Positions 7,777-15,446 of a stretch of 22,048 nt of DNA are shown here, piece after piece. Made by a program: the position numbers and the translations under genes. Origin of the DNA: a virus; the IMG/VR virus record IMGVR_UViG_3300030329_006031, positions 1 to 22,048 of that record; one strand, 5' to 3'. The notes under the pieces were generated by a model. The model was not told the DNA's origin, did not search any database, and saw only the letters and a program-made list of their open reading frames with translations. Positions within the stretch are counted from its first letter, which is position 1. Every line of letters begins with the position of its first letter.

Positions 7777-8358
7777 ATGGTTATTAAGCAGGGCGTTTAC
7801 GACGGTAATTTAATTCATAAGCGATTCGCTTATGAGCATTTTCGAAAAGAAGTATCACCATATGGTAATATTGTTGCGTTTAGAGCACCAATGTATGTAA
7901 AGGATGCTCTTATCGATCTTGAAGATACTCTAAGCGATGACTTTATTCATAGTCAAGATGCTATTAATTTTTGTTGGGAAATTCCTAACTTAGATCCACT
8001 GGGTGCTGTATCATTTCAACGCTTGTTTAATACAGCAGTAGCAAACATATTAGCTAGTATTATCAACAAGCCTATTGTTGTTGAGGGTGATGATCTTATG
8101 GTGCAGGATGAATTTATTGGTAGTGATGAAAAGGTTCGTAAGTCGGGTAAAGTAAGTGTGTCAATTACATACTCTAAAGATGGTATTGCTTTAGGTCATA
8201 CCGGTATTAATATTGTAGCTGGAGATAAAGCACCAGGATTTGCTTATTCTTCAAACCTAGACAAAAAAGCAGCTAACTTTTTTATTAACACTGTTGTTGA
8301 ATATTTTAATGCTGAAGTTGCTGATCAGTTTACTGCAACGACGAAAGTTATTGTATGA
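7777..8358 (+). CDS. DUF366-like protein
   Basis: Protein of 193 residues from the ATG at 7777; an in-frame TTG at 7744 would overlap the predicted promoter and is less likely. The pattern YDGNLIHKRFAYEHF, IVAFRAPMYV, LIDLEDTL, then HSQDAINFCWEIP, QRLF, VEGDDLMV and the late KVSVSITYS...GHTGINI follows the DUF366 family closely (YDG..L...WAY, IVAFRG, MVDLED, S.DM..F..E, QRL, GDD, LSVSIAT, H.GINI). The biochemical role of that family is not established to my knowledge. Its stop overlaps the next ATG (ATGA), linking it to the clamp-loader gene. The predicted promoter suggests separate, probably early, expression. Confidence 0.65.
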   Translation: MVIKQGVYDGNLIHKRFAYEHFRKEVSPYGNIVAFRAPMYVKDALIDLEDTLSDDFIHSQDAINFCWEIPNLDPLGAVSFQRLFNTAVANILASIINKPIVVEGDDLMVQDEFIGSDEKVRKSGKVSVSITYSKDGIALGHTGINIVAGDKAPGFAYSSNLDKKAANFFINTVVEYFNAEVADQFTATTKVIV

Positions 8359-8714
8359 ATTTTTTCCAACTACAAAATAAATTATTTTATTCTAAAAAAG
8401 ATAATGCTGAGTTTTTAGATACAGAAGGTGAACAAGCATTTGTGCCATTTCTTTTTAATCGATGGCTGTCATTTTATAGTAACGATATGTGTGTGTTTAC
8501 TAATGAAACACTTAATAAATTCGGAAGTATATTTGATAATAAGCAAGATGCGTATAAATTATATTACCATTTAATTCCTCGACTTAAATGGAAAAAAATC
8601 TCTTACATCAAAAAAAAGAAAAAAGAGGAGCAAGAAGTAGATTTAGCTGCAATTGCAAAAAATAAAAATATATCTGTAAGAGAGATAAAAATGTATCTAG
8701 ATAACTATGAGTAA
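8355..8714 (+). CDS. 62: DNA polymerase clamp-loader small subunit-like (gp62-type, phage clamp A)
   Basis: Protein of 119 residues that resembles the short gp62-type clamp-loader subunit A of marine T4-like phages. Seen: an N-terminal FFQLQNKLFYSKKD; FVPFLFNRWLSF, where the FNRWLS block is the family's most conserved part; a YKLYYHLIPRLKWKKISYIKKKKKEE segment, matching the pattern Y..l...iPR....i.Y.KK; and a short C-terminal helix (AIAKNKNISVREIKMYLDNY). With gp44 the subunit would load the gp45 sliding clamp. It is shorter than T4 gp62 (187 residues) but in line with marine homologues. Genes 44 and 45 are not in the window, so it stands apart from the usual 45-44-62 cluster. It overlaps the next gene by eight bases. 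Confidence 0.6.
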   Translation: MNFFQLQNKLFYSKKDNAEFLDTEGEQAFVPFLFNRWLSFYSNDMCVFTNETLNKFGSIFDNKQDAYKLYYHLIPRLKWKKISYIKKKKKEEQEVDLAAIAKNKNISVREIKMYLDNYE

Positions 8715-9606
8715 AGCAATTGTAACCGGGGGCGCCGGGTTTATTGGTTCAAATTTAGTAGACAAACTTGTTGGTAGCTACGACAAAGTAATCATTATTG
8801 ATAATGAATCAGCTGATTCAAATGAACAGTTTTATTATAATGAACGCGCTGAAAAACACTTATTAAATATTTGTGACTATAAGCACACTCGTCCTCTATA
8901 TGAAGGAGTTGATTGTGTTTTTCATTTAGCTGCAGAATCGCGAATACAACCAACGCTAGAAAATCCCGTTTTAGCTACACTTACCAATACCTCTGGCACG
9001 TGCACTGTGTTACAATGCGCGAAAGAAGCCGGAGTAAAAAGAGTAATATATAGTTCAACTTCTTCTGCGTACGGGCTTAAAAATAAAATTCCGTTGGTTG
9101 AAACTATGCCGGATGATTGTTTAAATCCATATTCTGTTACAAAGGTTTCTGGCGAAAAGCTCTGCAAAATGTATACTGATTTATTTGGATTAGAGACAGT
9201 TATATTTAGATATTTTAATGTGTATGGTGAACGGCACCCTGTTAAAGGCCAGTATGCACCTGTAATAGGTATTTTTATTAGACAAAAAAATAATGGTGAA
9301 AAGCTGACTATTGTTGGTGATGGATCACAAACACGAGATTTTACTCATGTTTCAGATATTGTTAATGCTAATATTTTAGCCTCCTACTTCAATAACAAAA
9401 AACCAGTTGGGGAGGTAATTAATTTAGGAACCGGTACAAACAACAGTATTAAAGAAATAGCTGAAATGGTAGGAGGTGACTATACGTTTATTCCAGCTAG
9501 AGCCGGTGAGGCGCGTGATACATTGGCTAACACAGATAAAGCTAAAAATCTTCTCGGTTGGAAAGCAAAGATTAGGGTAGAAGATTGGATTAAAACAGCG
9601 ACTTAG
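8707..9606 (+). CDS. UDP-sugar 4-epimerase-like SDR (GalE/Gne-type)
   Basis: Extended SDR of 299 residues. NAD-binding GGAGFIG at G8-G14; HLAAESR at 73-79; active-site strand YSSTSSAYG (115-123); catalytic Y142...K146 in NPYSVTK; RYFNVYG; and a C-terminal RDFTHVSDIVNA. These together are typical of UDP-glucose/UDP-GlcNAc 4-epimerases, with dTDP-glucose 4,6-dehydratase less likely because the strand lacks the D-E pair. It would supply UDP-galactose, UDP-GalNAc or a related sugar. It lies about 1 kb downstream of the main sugar cluster, beyond the DUF366-like and gp62-like genes, and overlaps the latter by eight bases. Confidence 0.8.
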   Translation: MSKAIVTGGAGFIGSNLVDKLVGSYDKVIIIDNESADSNEQFYYNERAEKHLLNICDYKHTRPLYEGVDCVFHLAAESRIQPTLENPVLATLTNTSGTCTVLQCAKEAGVKRVIYSSTSSAYGLKNKIPLVETMPDDCLNPYSVTKVSGEKLCKMYTDLFGLETVIFRYFNVYGERHPVKGQYAPVIGIFIRQKNNGEKLTIVGDGSQTRDFTHVSDIVNANILASYFNNKKPVGEVINLGTGTNNSIKEIAEMVGGDYTFIPARAGEARDTLANTDKAKNLLGWKAKIRVEDWIKTAT

Positions 9607-9613
9607 TTAAATA
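9606..9613 (+). promoter_or_regulatory. Variant late-promoter motif before the GroES-like gene
   Basis: GTTAAATA lies five bases before the ATG at 9619. It shares the TAAATA core and the exact five-base spacing of the AATAAATA motifs ahead of four late genes, but differs from NATAAATA at the second base. It overlaps the stop of the preceding gene. A late promoter here would fit a co-chaperone needed for capsid protein folding. Confidence 0.45.
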
Positions 9614-9618
9614 GCCAT

Positions 9619-10035
9619 ATGGCAATGGCAAGTATTGATAATCTGGCACCTACGAAGAGCTTAATTGATTTATCTAAACCGGAAAAAGGTGATTTTGGTA
9701 TAGATGATTATGAGTTGAGTTTTATTTTCGATGATATTCTATTAATCGAGTATGTAGACGAAACACAAGAAGGTGAAATAGAACGTAATGGAATCTTAAT
9801 TCCAACAAACGCCCTTAATAAGGCCTGGAGAAAGGGTAAAGTAATTTTAGCAGGTCCTGATGCTAAATACGCAAAGGAAGGTGATGTTGTAGTTTTTCCA
9901 AACAACATGGGGGTTACTATAAACGGTGTATCTATTACCGGTAAAGGTAGAGTTAAAACTGGCGTATTCTTAAACGAAGAAAGAATGTTTGGAATATGTA
10001 AAAAGAAAAATGATAGTCCAAAAAGCGACTCTTGA
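9619..10035 (+). CDS. GroES-like co-chaperone (gp31-type)
   Basis: Protein of 138 residues with the GroES beta-barrel pattern: DDILLIEYVDE (38-48), then a mobile-loop-like segment ETQEGEIERNGILIP with the hydrophobic triplet I59-L60-I61 corresponding to the IVL of GroES that contacts GroEL, then GKVILAGP and EGDVVVFPNN. In T4 the gp31 co-chaperone replaces GroES so that host GroEL can fold the large capsid protein gp23; this protein probably does the same. The first 30 residues (rich in S, D, K) and the C-terminal tail extend beyond a normal GroES (about 97 residues). An internal ATG two codons later (9625) is an alternative start. The 3' end overlaps the next gene by 26 bases. Confidence 0.75.
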   Translation: MAMASIDNLAPTKSLIDLSKPEKGDFGIDDYELSFIFDDILLIEYVDETQEGEIERNGILIPTNALNKAWRKGKVILAGPDAKYAKEGDVVVFPNNMGVTINGVSITGKGRVKTGVFLNEERMFGICKKKNDSPKSDS

Positions 10036-10387
10036 CCCACTCTTACAAACTAACGTATGTGAGGTAAGATTCCCTCGTAGGATACAAAAACCAGGTCTAG
10101 CTCCTACGAGACGAATGCTTTGTACAAATTCTATAGAGTTATTAAACTCTGTAAATGGTCGTATTTCTCTTAATTACTTTGCTCCAAAGGGACCACCTAA
10201 AGCTTACTTAGGACCAGATGATCTAGCTGTTGCTTGGGATATATTAATGCAGGATTATAGAAATATAAACATGTATCAATGCGACTTAATACAAGAAATA
10301 CCCGCTAATGATGATTTTTGGATATACTTTAACGAAAATATATACCCAATGTCATCGAAACAAAAATTTGATTTTATGAACTCATGA
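10010..10387 (+). CDS. Small protein with SH3-barrel-like (DUF2693-like) pattern
   Basis: Protein of 125 residues from the ATG at 10010; a TTG seven codons upstream is possible but unneeded. The pattern VCEVRFPRR...RRMLCTNS followed about 60 residues later by LAVAWDILMQDYRNINMYQCDLI resembles the DUF2693/SH3-barrel family of phage proteins, where V.V.F, R.M.CTL and AVWD.....R.F..D are the conserved blocks. The biochemical role is not known. It begins inside the GroES-like gene (26-base overlap) and its stop overlaps the next ATG (ATGA), so it is co-translated with both neighbours. Confidence 0.5.
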   Translation: MIVQKATLDPLLQTNVCEVRFPRRIQKPGLAPTRRMLCTNSIELLNSVNGRISLNYFAPKGPPKAYLGPDDLAVAWDILMQDYRNINMYQCDLIQEIPANDDFWIYFNENIYPMSSKQKFDFMNS

Positions 10388-10740
10388 ATAATTCTTTAGA
10401 AAGTGTTATAGACTCCTTAAAGCCATTCTTATTAAGAGATATTATAATAAGAACGGATAAAAAAGTACTGAAGAGAGGCCGTTTAAAAATTTTTCAAGTT
10501 AAACAATATTATATAAATCTATCTTTAGAATATAAAGGATCAATTAAAAATTACGAAATCCCCTATCCGTTTAAAATTCATTCTGAACAAAACGAAACAG
10601 AAGCAGTTTTAAACTACCATTTAAGCTCTTTTGTTCCAGACAAACAGATTAACAAAGTTAAATGCTTAGACACATCATCAAAATCCAAACTCTATAACAA
10701 CTTGGTTTATATATGGCCTTCTGAAGAATCTACAGTATAA
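10384..10740 (+). CDS. Unrecognised protein, 118 residues
   Basis: I do not recognise a named family. The protein is basic in its first half (LLRDIIIRTDKKVLKRGRLKIFQVKQYY), with alternating hydrophobic residues that suggest a beta-rich fold, then NYEIPYPFKIH and a C-terminal LVYIWPSEE. No signal peptide, membrane segment or Cys cluster is seen. It starts in an ATGA overlap with the preceding gene and ends six bases before the helicase start. Position between a small SH3-like protein and a helicase suggests a role in phage DNA metabolism or regulation, but nothing in the sequence proves it. Confidence 0.65.
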   Translation: MNNSLESVIDSLKPFLLRDIIIRTDKKVLKRGRLKIFQVKQYYINLSLEYKGSIKNYEIPYPFKIHSEQNETEAVLNYHLSSFVPDKQINKVKCLDTSSKSKLYNNLVYIWPSEESTV

Positions 10741-10746
10741 TTAAGT

Positions 10747-12390
10747 GTGGTAGGCGGGCTTTTAAACAATTTTCCAGACAATTATACCCCAAATTCTTCT
10801 CAAGTAAAGCTATTAAAAAATATCGATCAAGCTTTTCAAGATGGGTATAAATTTGTTGTATGTAATGCTCCAACAGGCTCGGGTAAAAGCTTTATATCAA
10901 AAACTTTAGCTAATGCTTCGGATGAACCATCGCAAGATTTTAAAGATCTAATAACATCATACACAGCGTTTAAGATTGATCAAACTGGATACTATACGCA
11001 TGAAGAAGAATGTGAAGAGCAATATTCAGCTGGTGCGTTTGCGTTAACCATAACAAAAGCTTTACAAGATCAATATAAAAGCTTATTTGAAGGTACAACA
11101 ATACTCAAAGGTAAGAGTAATTATATTAGCACAATTGACTCGGATATTGACGTTGAAATGGAATCGTTAATTATGCCTAAAAATATATTAGAAGATCACA
11201 GAAGGAGACATAAGTGCCCGTATCATAATGATCGAAAAGATGCCCTAATAAACAAATTTGCTGCACTAAACTATAATATGTTTTTTTCTTTACCAAATCA
11301 TGTAAAAAAAAGGCAGTATTTAATTTGTGATGAAGCTGCAGAATTAGAAGATCAATTAGTAAAAGAATTTTCTTGTACTATTAATTTCGAAATGTTAAGT
11401 AAAATGGACGTAGTGGTAAGACCGTTTTACTCAAAAAATACCACAAATGTAGTAAAATGGATTAATAACCTATTACTAGATTTAAGCGACAGAATAGACG
11501 AGCTTCGTGATGTTATCAACACAAGTAATACCAACAATAAAAAATTCTTAGTTGAAACTAGAAAACAAATTGTTGGTTTACGAAATTTACACTCTAAACT
11601 TTCTTTAATTATTGAGACGTGGAACGAAAGTGAATATCTTTTTGAAACAACAAAAGATGGCATTACGTTTATGCCTTTAAAGGTTAATAAGCTATCAAAT
11701 CACCTTTTTAAGTATGCAGATAAAGTAATATTAATGTCAGCTACAATTATTGATCCAGCTAACTTTTGCAAAAGCTTAGGTATAGATCATGGTCAATTTA
11801 AATATGTGGAAGCTGATTCAACTTTTAATGCAAAAGATTCCCCGATATATTGCAACACGAAAGTTAAACTAAATTATCATAACTTAAAACGCAGTTTACC
11901 AAAAGTTGTAGAACAAATAAAACAAATTTGTGAGCATCACAAAAATGATAAAGGTATTATTCATACACATAATAATACAATCACATCTTTCTTATCAAAC
12001 AAATTAGTTGGATCGAGATTTTTAATTAGAGAACCAGGAATCCGTAATGAAGAAATATTGCAACAACATTTGAGTAGTTTGGATCCAACAGTACTAATAT
12101 CACCTTCCATGTCTCACGGTGTTGACTTAAAAGACGATTTAGCTAGATTTCAAATTATTGTCAAGGCGCCATATTTACCAACAAAAGATAAAAGAATTGA
12201 GCGACTTATGAACGACGACTTTAATTGGTATGCAAATAAAATGTTATGCTCGTTAATTCAATCATGCGGTAGAGGCGTAAGATCTAAAAAGGACTACTGC
12301 ACAACCTATATACTAGACGGCGCTATCGTAGAAAGTATTGTTAACAACAAGCATAAGCTCCCGAAATATTTCATCGATAGGTTTTTGTAA
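10747..12390 (+). CDS. DinG/XPD-like superfamily 2 DNA helicase
   Basis: ATP-dependent helicase of 547 residues. Walker A is APTGSGKS at 41-48. Motif II is DEAA near residue 195 (LICDEAAELED). The SAT motif is LMSATI near residue 330. The C-terminal half has SHGVDLKDD and QSCGRGVRSKKD near 505-516, the motif VI form of Rad3/DinG/XPD proteins. The four-Cys iron-sulphur cluster usual between Walker A and motif II is not evident: only CPY in a His/Arg-rich segment (HRRRHKCPYHNDR) and one other Cys are seen. The start is GTG; an in-frame stop lies three codons upstream and no ATG is near. It would act on DNA during replication, repair or recombination. Its stop abuts the late promoter of the next gene. 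Confidence 0.8.
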   Translation: MVGGLLNNFPDNYTPNSSQVKLLKNIDQAFQDGYKFVVCNAPTGSGKSFISKTLANASDEPSQDFKDLITSYTAFKIDQTGYYTHEEECEEQYSAGAFALTITKALQDQYKSLFEGTTILKGKSNYISTIDSDIDVEMESLIMPKNILEDHRRRHKCPYHNDRKDALINKFAALNYNMFFSLPNHVKKRQYLICDEAAELEDQLVKEFSCTINFEMLSKMDVVVRPFYSKNTTNVVKWINNLLLDLSDRIDELRDVINTSNTNNKKFLVETRKQIVGLRNLHSKLSLIIETWNESEYLFETTKDGITFMPLKVNKLSNHLFKYADKVILMSATIIDPANFCKSLGIDHGQFKYVEADSTFNAKDSPIYCNTKVKLNYHNLKRSLPKVVEQIKQICEHHKNDKGIIHTHNNTITSFLSNKLVGSRFLIREPGIRNEEILQQHLSSLDPTVLISPSMSHGVDLKDDLARFQIIVKAPYLPTKDKRIERLMNDDFNWYANKMLCSLIQSCGRGVRSKKDYCTTYILDGAIVESIVNNKHKLPKYFIDRFL

Positions 12391-12396
12391 TAAATA
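12389..12396 (+). promoter_or_regulatory. T4-type late promoter, gp15-like gene
   Basis: AATAAATA, a match to the NATAAATA late-promoter element of T4-like cyanophages (T4: TATAAATA), overlaps the helicase stop and ends nine bases before the ATG at 12406. If transcription starts six bases after the motif, as in T4, the leader is only about four bases. This marks the switch from the replication block to the virion block. Confidence 0.65.
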
Positions 12397-12405
12397 TATA
12401 TACAA

Positions 12406-13614
12406 ATGAAGAAAAGAGCATTTCATTTTGAAGTTAAAAATCTCCTAACGCAATTTATTGCGGCGTTTGATGATGTTGTTATAAGTCGGTGGAATAAAGA
12501 TAGAACTGCAAAATCAAATATTGAAGTTAGGTATGTGTTTGCTCCAAAGCATAGAGTAATGTATGATATCATTAACAAGGCTCAAAATATTACTCTCCCC
12601 GCGGTGGCGGTTAACATAACAAGCATAACACGAGATAATGATAGGGTGTTTAACAAACTAGCACCTTCATATATTTCAACTTCGTATGATGAGAACCCGA
12701 ACAATGTTTCAAAATTTTTAATGCCGGTTCCAATAAATCTTGAAGTTAGTATGTCAATACTAGCTAGATATATGGAAGACGTTGATCAAATTGTATCTAA
12801 TTTTGCCCCCTATAACAACCCTTATATTATATTATCCTGGCCAGTTCCGAAAGCTTTCGGAACTGAATATGACCAAGAAATTAGAAGTGAAGTTTTATGG
12901 TCTGGGCAGCTCGATTATAATACGCCTACAGATACTACGTATAGTGATAAATTTAGAATTACCGTTGATACTACTTTTACTATTAAAGGGTGGTTATTTC
13001 CAGAGAAAAAAGACACCCAAGGTATAATTTATAAAGTAGATAGTAATTTTGTTGCTGTAGATTTAAGGAACAGAATATACAATCCGCTAGATAGAGAAGA
13101 GATTGTAGATAATTTAAGTTACGAACAACAAGGCTACGGGGCATTGTCTGGATACAATGACACTGTACCTACTAACTACTCCGAGATGGTTACTGTATCT
13201 GGCAGACCGGAATTTACTAATATTTTTTACACTGCAACAGGAGCTGCGGTTCAGTTAAGAAACGAAGTACCTATACTTTCTACAATTGATAACAGCTTTA
13301 TTCTTTACGGTAAAAGATTTGATTATAGTAATAATTTTTATCTTAGTGCTGAAAACACAAATAATGTTAACAGCGCTCCAGATCAATTCTTTTCCAACTA
13401 TGAAATTATTACATCAGGTGACACTAACGTGCCAGACATAAGCGGGTATCAACTTGATAATTCTTACTTTACAGTAGCTAATGATAATATTGTAAGTTTT
13501 TACTTTCCTGCTAATACATTAAGTGGACATGGTAACTTTACATTAGTTACGGCTAATGAAGCCGGCTGGGCAACCTCCCACCAAGCCACTAGCTCTATCA
13601 TACACTTAGCATAA
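12406..13614 (+). CDS. 15: Tail sheath stabiliser/completion protein (gp15-like)
   Basis: Virion protein of 402 residues. The first 200 residues follow T4 gp15: an N-terminal FAAFDDVVISRW-type segment, an approximately equal-spaced block ending in MPVPINLEVSMSILARYMED then VDQIVSNFAPYNNPY, comparable with the SPIKMIYELSIFTRYEDD...QIVEQILPYF region of gp15, and a later FTIKGWLFPEKKDTQG that matches the VNGWMYPPVDDAEG region. In T4 a gp15 hexamer caps the tail and joins it to the neck. This protein is about 130 residues longer than T4 gp15, with an extra C-terminal beta-rich, Asn/Ser-rich part. It stands next to gp20, unlike T4, where gp15 is followed by genes 16 and 17. It has its own late promoter. 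Confidence 0.7.
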   Translation: MKKRAFHFEVKNLLTQFIAAFDDVVISRWNKDRTAKSNIEVRYVFAPKHRVMYDIINKAQNITLPAVAVNITSITRDNDRVFNKLAPSYISTSYDENPNNVSKFLMPVPINLEVSMSILARYMEDVDQIVSNFAPYNNPYIILSWPVPKAFGTEYDQEIRSEVLWSGQLDYNTPTDTTYSDKFRITVDTTFTIKGWLFPEKKDTQGIIYKVDSNFVAVDLRNRIYNPLDREEIVDNLSYEQQGYGALSGYNDTVPTNYSEMVTVSGRPEFTNIFYTATGAAVQLRNEVPILSTIDNSFILYGKRFDYSNNFYLSAENTNNVNSAPDQFFSNYEIITSGDTNVPDISGYQLDNSYFTVANDNIVSFYFPANTLSGHGNFTLVTANEAGWATSHQATSSIIHLA

Positions 13615-13617
13615 ATA
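13610..13617 (+). promoter_or_regulatory. T4-type late promoter, gp20
   Basis: CATAAATA overlaps the end of the gp15-like gene and lies eight bases before the gp20 ATG at 13626, giving a predicted leader of about three bases. The spacer TATACAAG resembles the TATATACAA found between the motif and the ATG of the preceding gene. Confidence 0.65.
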
Positions 13618-13625
13618 TATACAAG

Positions 13626-15446
13626 ATGCCTGGAACCGGACCATCAACTAGCTCAAATCAAAATAGTTCTTATGTAACGAACGACGGACGCGCTTCTACT
13701 TTCGGTAGAAATTTAATTCAATATATCCAAAATAGATTGCCTTATGCAACTGATGGAAGAGGCGAAAACGATGCGTTAAATCCAAAATATAAGATCTTTA
13801 AAAAGGCGGGTATGAGAAGAGCCGAAGCGCTAGCTAAAGCTTCAATTTCATCTTCTAACCCTTATAATAATATTCCTATCGGTGACTTCGCAAAAGATTC
13901 TTCTTTTGGTGATGTTATGTATGCAAACTTACAGGATGACAAAGCTGGGAGATTAAGGGATTATAGGATAATGGCTGCGTATTCTGAAGTTGCTGATGCT
14001 TTAGATGAAATTTGTGACGAGACTATTAACCCAGATGATTCGGGTTGGATTACACATTTACATTTTAAAGACATTGATCTTACTATTGACCAAAAAGAAG
14101 AAATTGAAAAACAATTTCATAGGTATGTAGAATATTACGATCTTAAAAACAAGGGATGGCAATACTTTAGACAATTGTTAGTTGAAGGTGAAGTATATTT
14201 TGAACAAATAATTCATGATGGGTATGTTGAAGATGGCGTGTTAGGTGTTATAAACCTTCCAGCTGAAATTATTGATCCTGTATATAATAATATTCAAAAT
14301 ATGTTGGTAAAGGGTTATTTATATAGAAAGCCAATTTTTAGTCAGCATCAGCCAGATAAAGTTGAAAAAATAGAATTTATCCCTATGGATCAAAACCAGA
14401 TTATGTATGTTAATTCTGGTGTATACAATGAAACTAAAAATTTCGTTATTCCGTTTTTGGAGAATGCTAGACGTCCATATAGACAGTTATCACTAATTGA
14501 GGATGCTATTGTTATATATCGGTTAGTTAGAGCTCCGGAGCGATTAGTCTTTAACGTTGATGTGGGTAATATGGCTCCTCCAAAAGCTGAAGCTTATCTT
14601 AAAAAGCTAATTCAAAACTACTGGTCCAGAAAAACATTTGATATGGATCAAGACGACGTGGTTAAAAAGTTTAACCCACAGTCAATGCTTGATGCATTTT
14701 GGTTTGCTAAGAGACAAGGATCTGAAGGCACGCAAGTTACGCAGCTACCCGGCGGTGATAACTTAGGCGAGTTAGCTGATTTAATGTACTTTATTAAAAA
14801 GTTATATAGAGCTCTTAAAGTACCATCAACAAGACTAGATCCTACAGACCAGGCATCTGCAGACGGGTCAACAATTTTACGTGAAGAATTAAAATTTGCA
14901 CGTTTTGTCATGAGACAGCAGCAAAGATTTGCTGCAGGTCTTAGAAAAGGATTTATTACTCATTTAACCCTAATGGGATTATTTGAAAAGTTTGAGCTCA
15001 ACGAACAGAATATTGAAGTTGAATTTAATGTTCCTACTAATTTTTACGAACTTAGGGAAAATCAAAGACTTGAATTAAAACAAAGGAACTTTAACGACTT
15101 AGCTAGTAATGAGTTTGTTTCTACTACTTATGCTCAGAAAAAATACCTAGGCTGGAAAGATAGAGACATATTAGCTAATAGAGAGTTCCTTAGAAAAGAT
15201 GCTGAACTTATGTGGGAGATTGGCCAAATACAAGCAGCAGGACCCGCTTGGAAGGAAATGGCGGTCGCTGGTGAAGTCGCTGAAGGAGATGTTGCTGTTG
15301 GTGGTGAAGGCGGCGGTGTTGGTGGTGGAGGAGGCGGCGCAGCCGACATACCCGAATTCGGCGGTGGTCCCGCTGATGTGGGTGGAGAAGAAGTAGAAGT
15401 AGCTGCTGAAACTGAAGTCGATGCAGATGAAACTGCTGCAGTTTAA
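13626..15446 (+). CDS. 20: Portal vertex protein gp20
   Basis: Portal protein of 606 residues, forming the dodecameric channel through which DNA enters and leaves the head. Recognisable T4 gp20-family segments include DYRIMAAYSEVADALDEICDE near 115-135, VYRLVRAPERLVFNVDVGNM near 300-318, the DQDDVVKKFNPQSMLDAFWF region, TQVTQLPGGDNLGELADLMYF, and STRLDPTDQASADGSTILREE. The first 40 residues are Ser/Asn-rich. The last 60 or so residues are a Gly- and acidic-residue-rich tail with a run of glycines, beyond the usual portal body (T4 gp20: 524 residues). The stop shares the TTAA with the stop of the convergent minus-strand gene. Confidence 0.92.
   Translation: MPGTGPSTSSNQNSSYVTNDGRASTFGRNLIQYIQNRLPYATDGRGENDALNPKYKIFKKAGMRRAEALAKASISSSNPYNNIPIGDFAKDSSFGDVMYANLQDDKAGRLRDYRIMAAYSEVADALDEICDETINPDDSGWITHLHFKDIDLTIDQKEEIEKQFHRYVEYYDLKNKGWQYFRQLLVEGEVYFEQIIHDGYVEDGVLGVINLPAEIIDPVYNNIQNMLVKGYLYRKPIFSQHQPDKVEKIEFIPMDQNQIMYVNSGVYNETKNFVIPFLENARRPYRQLSLIEDAIVIYRLVRAPERLVFNVDVGNMAPPKAEAYLKKLIQNYWSRKTFDMDQDDVVKKFNPQSMLDAFWFAKRQGSEGTQVTQLPGGDNLGELADLMYFIKKLYRALKVPSTRLDPTDQASADGSTILREELKFARFVMRQQQRFAAGLRKGFITHLTLMGLFEKFELNEQNIEVEFNVPTNFYELRENQRLELKQRNFNDLASNEFVSTTYAQKKYLGWKDRDILANREFLRKDAELMWEIGQIQAAGPAWKEMAVAGEVAEGDVAVGGEGGGVGGGGGGAADIPEFGGGPADVGGEEVEVAAETEVDADETAAV

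Noticed and set aside
9708-10040. 110-residue minus-strand frame over the GroES-like gene
   Set aside because: It is antisense to a recognisable gene with promoter and family motifs; no start signal of its own.
10736-10741. TATAAT just before the helicase start
   Set aside because: No -35 element lies at the right distance (nearest TTGGTT is 28 bases upstream), and the neighbouring gene runs right up to it.
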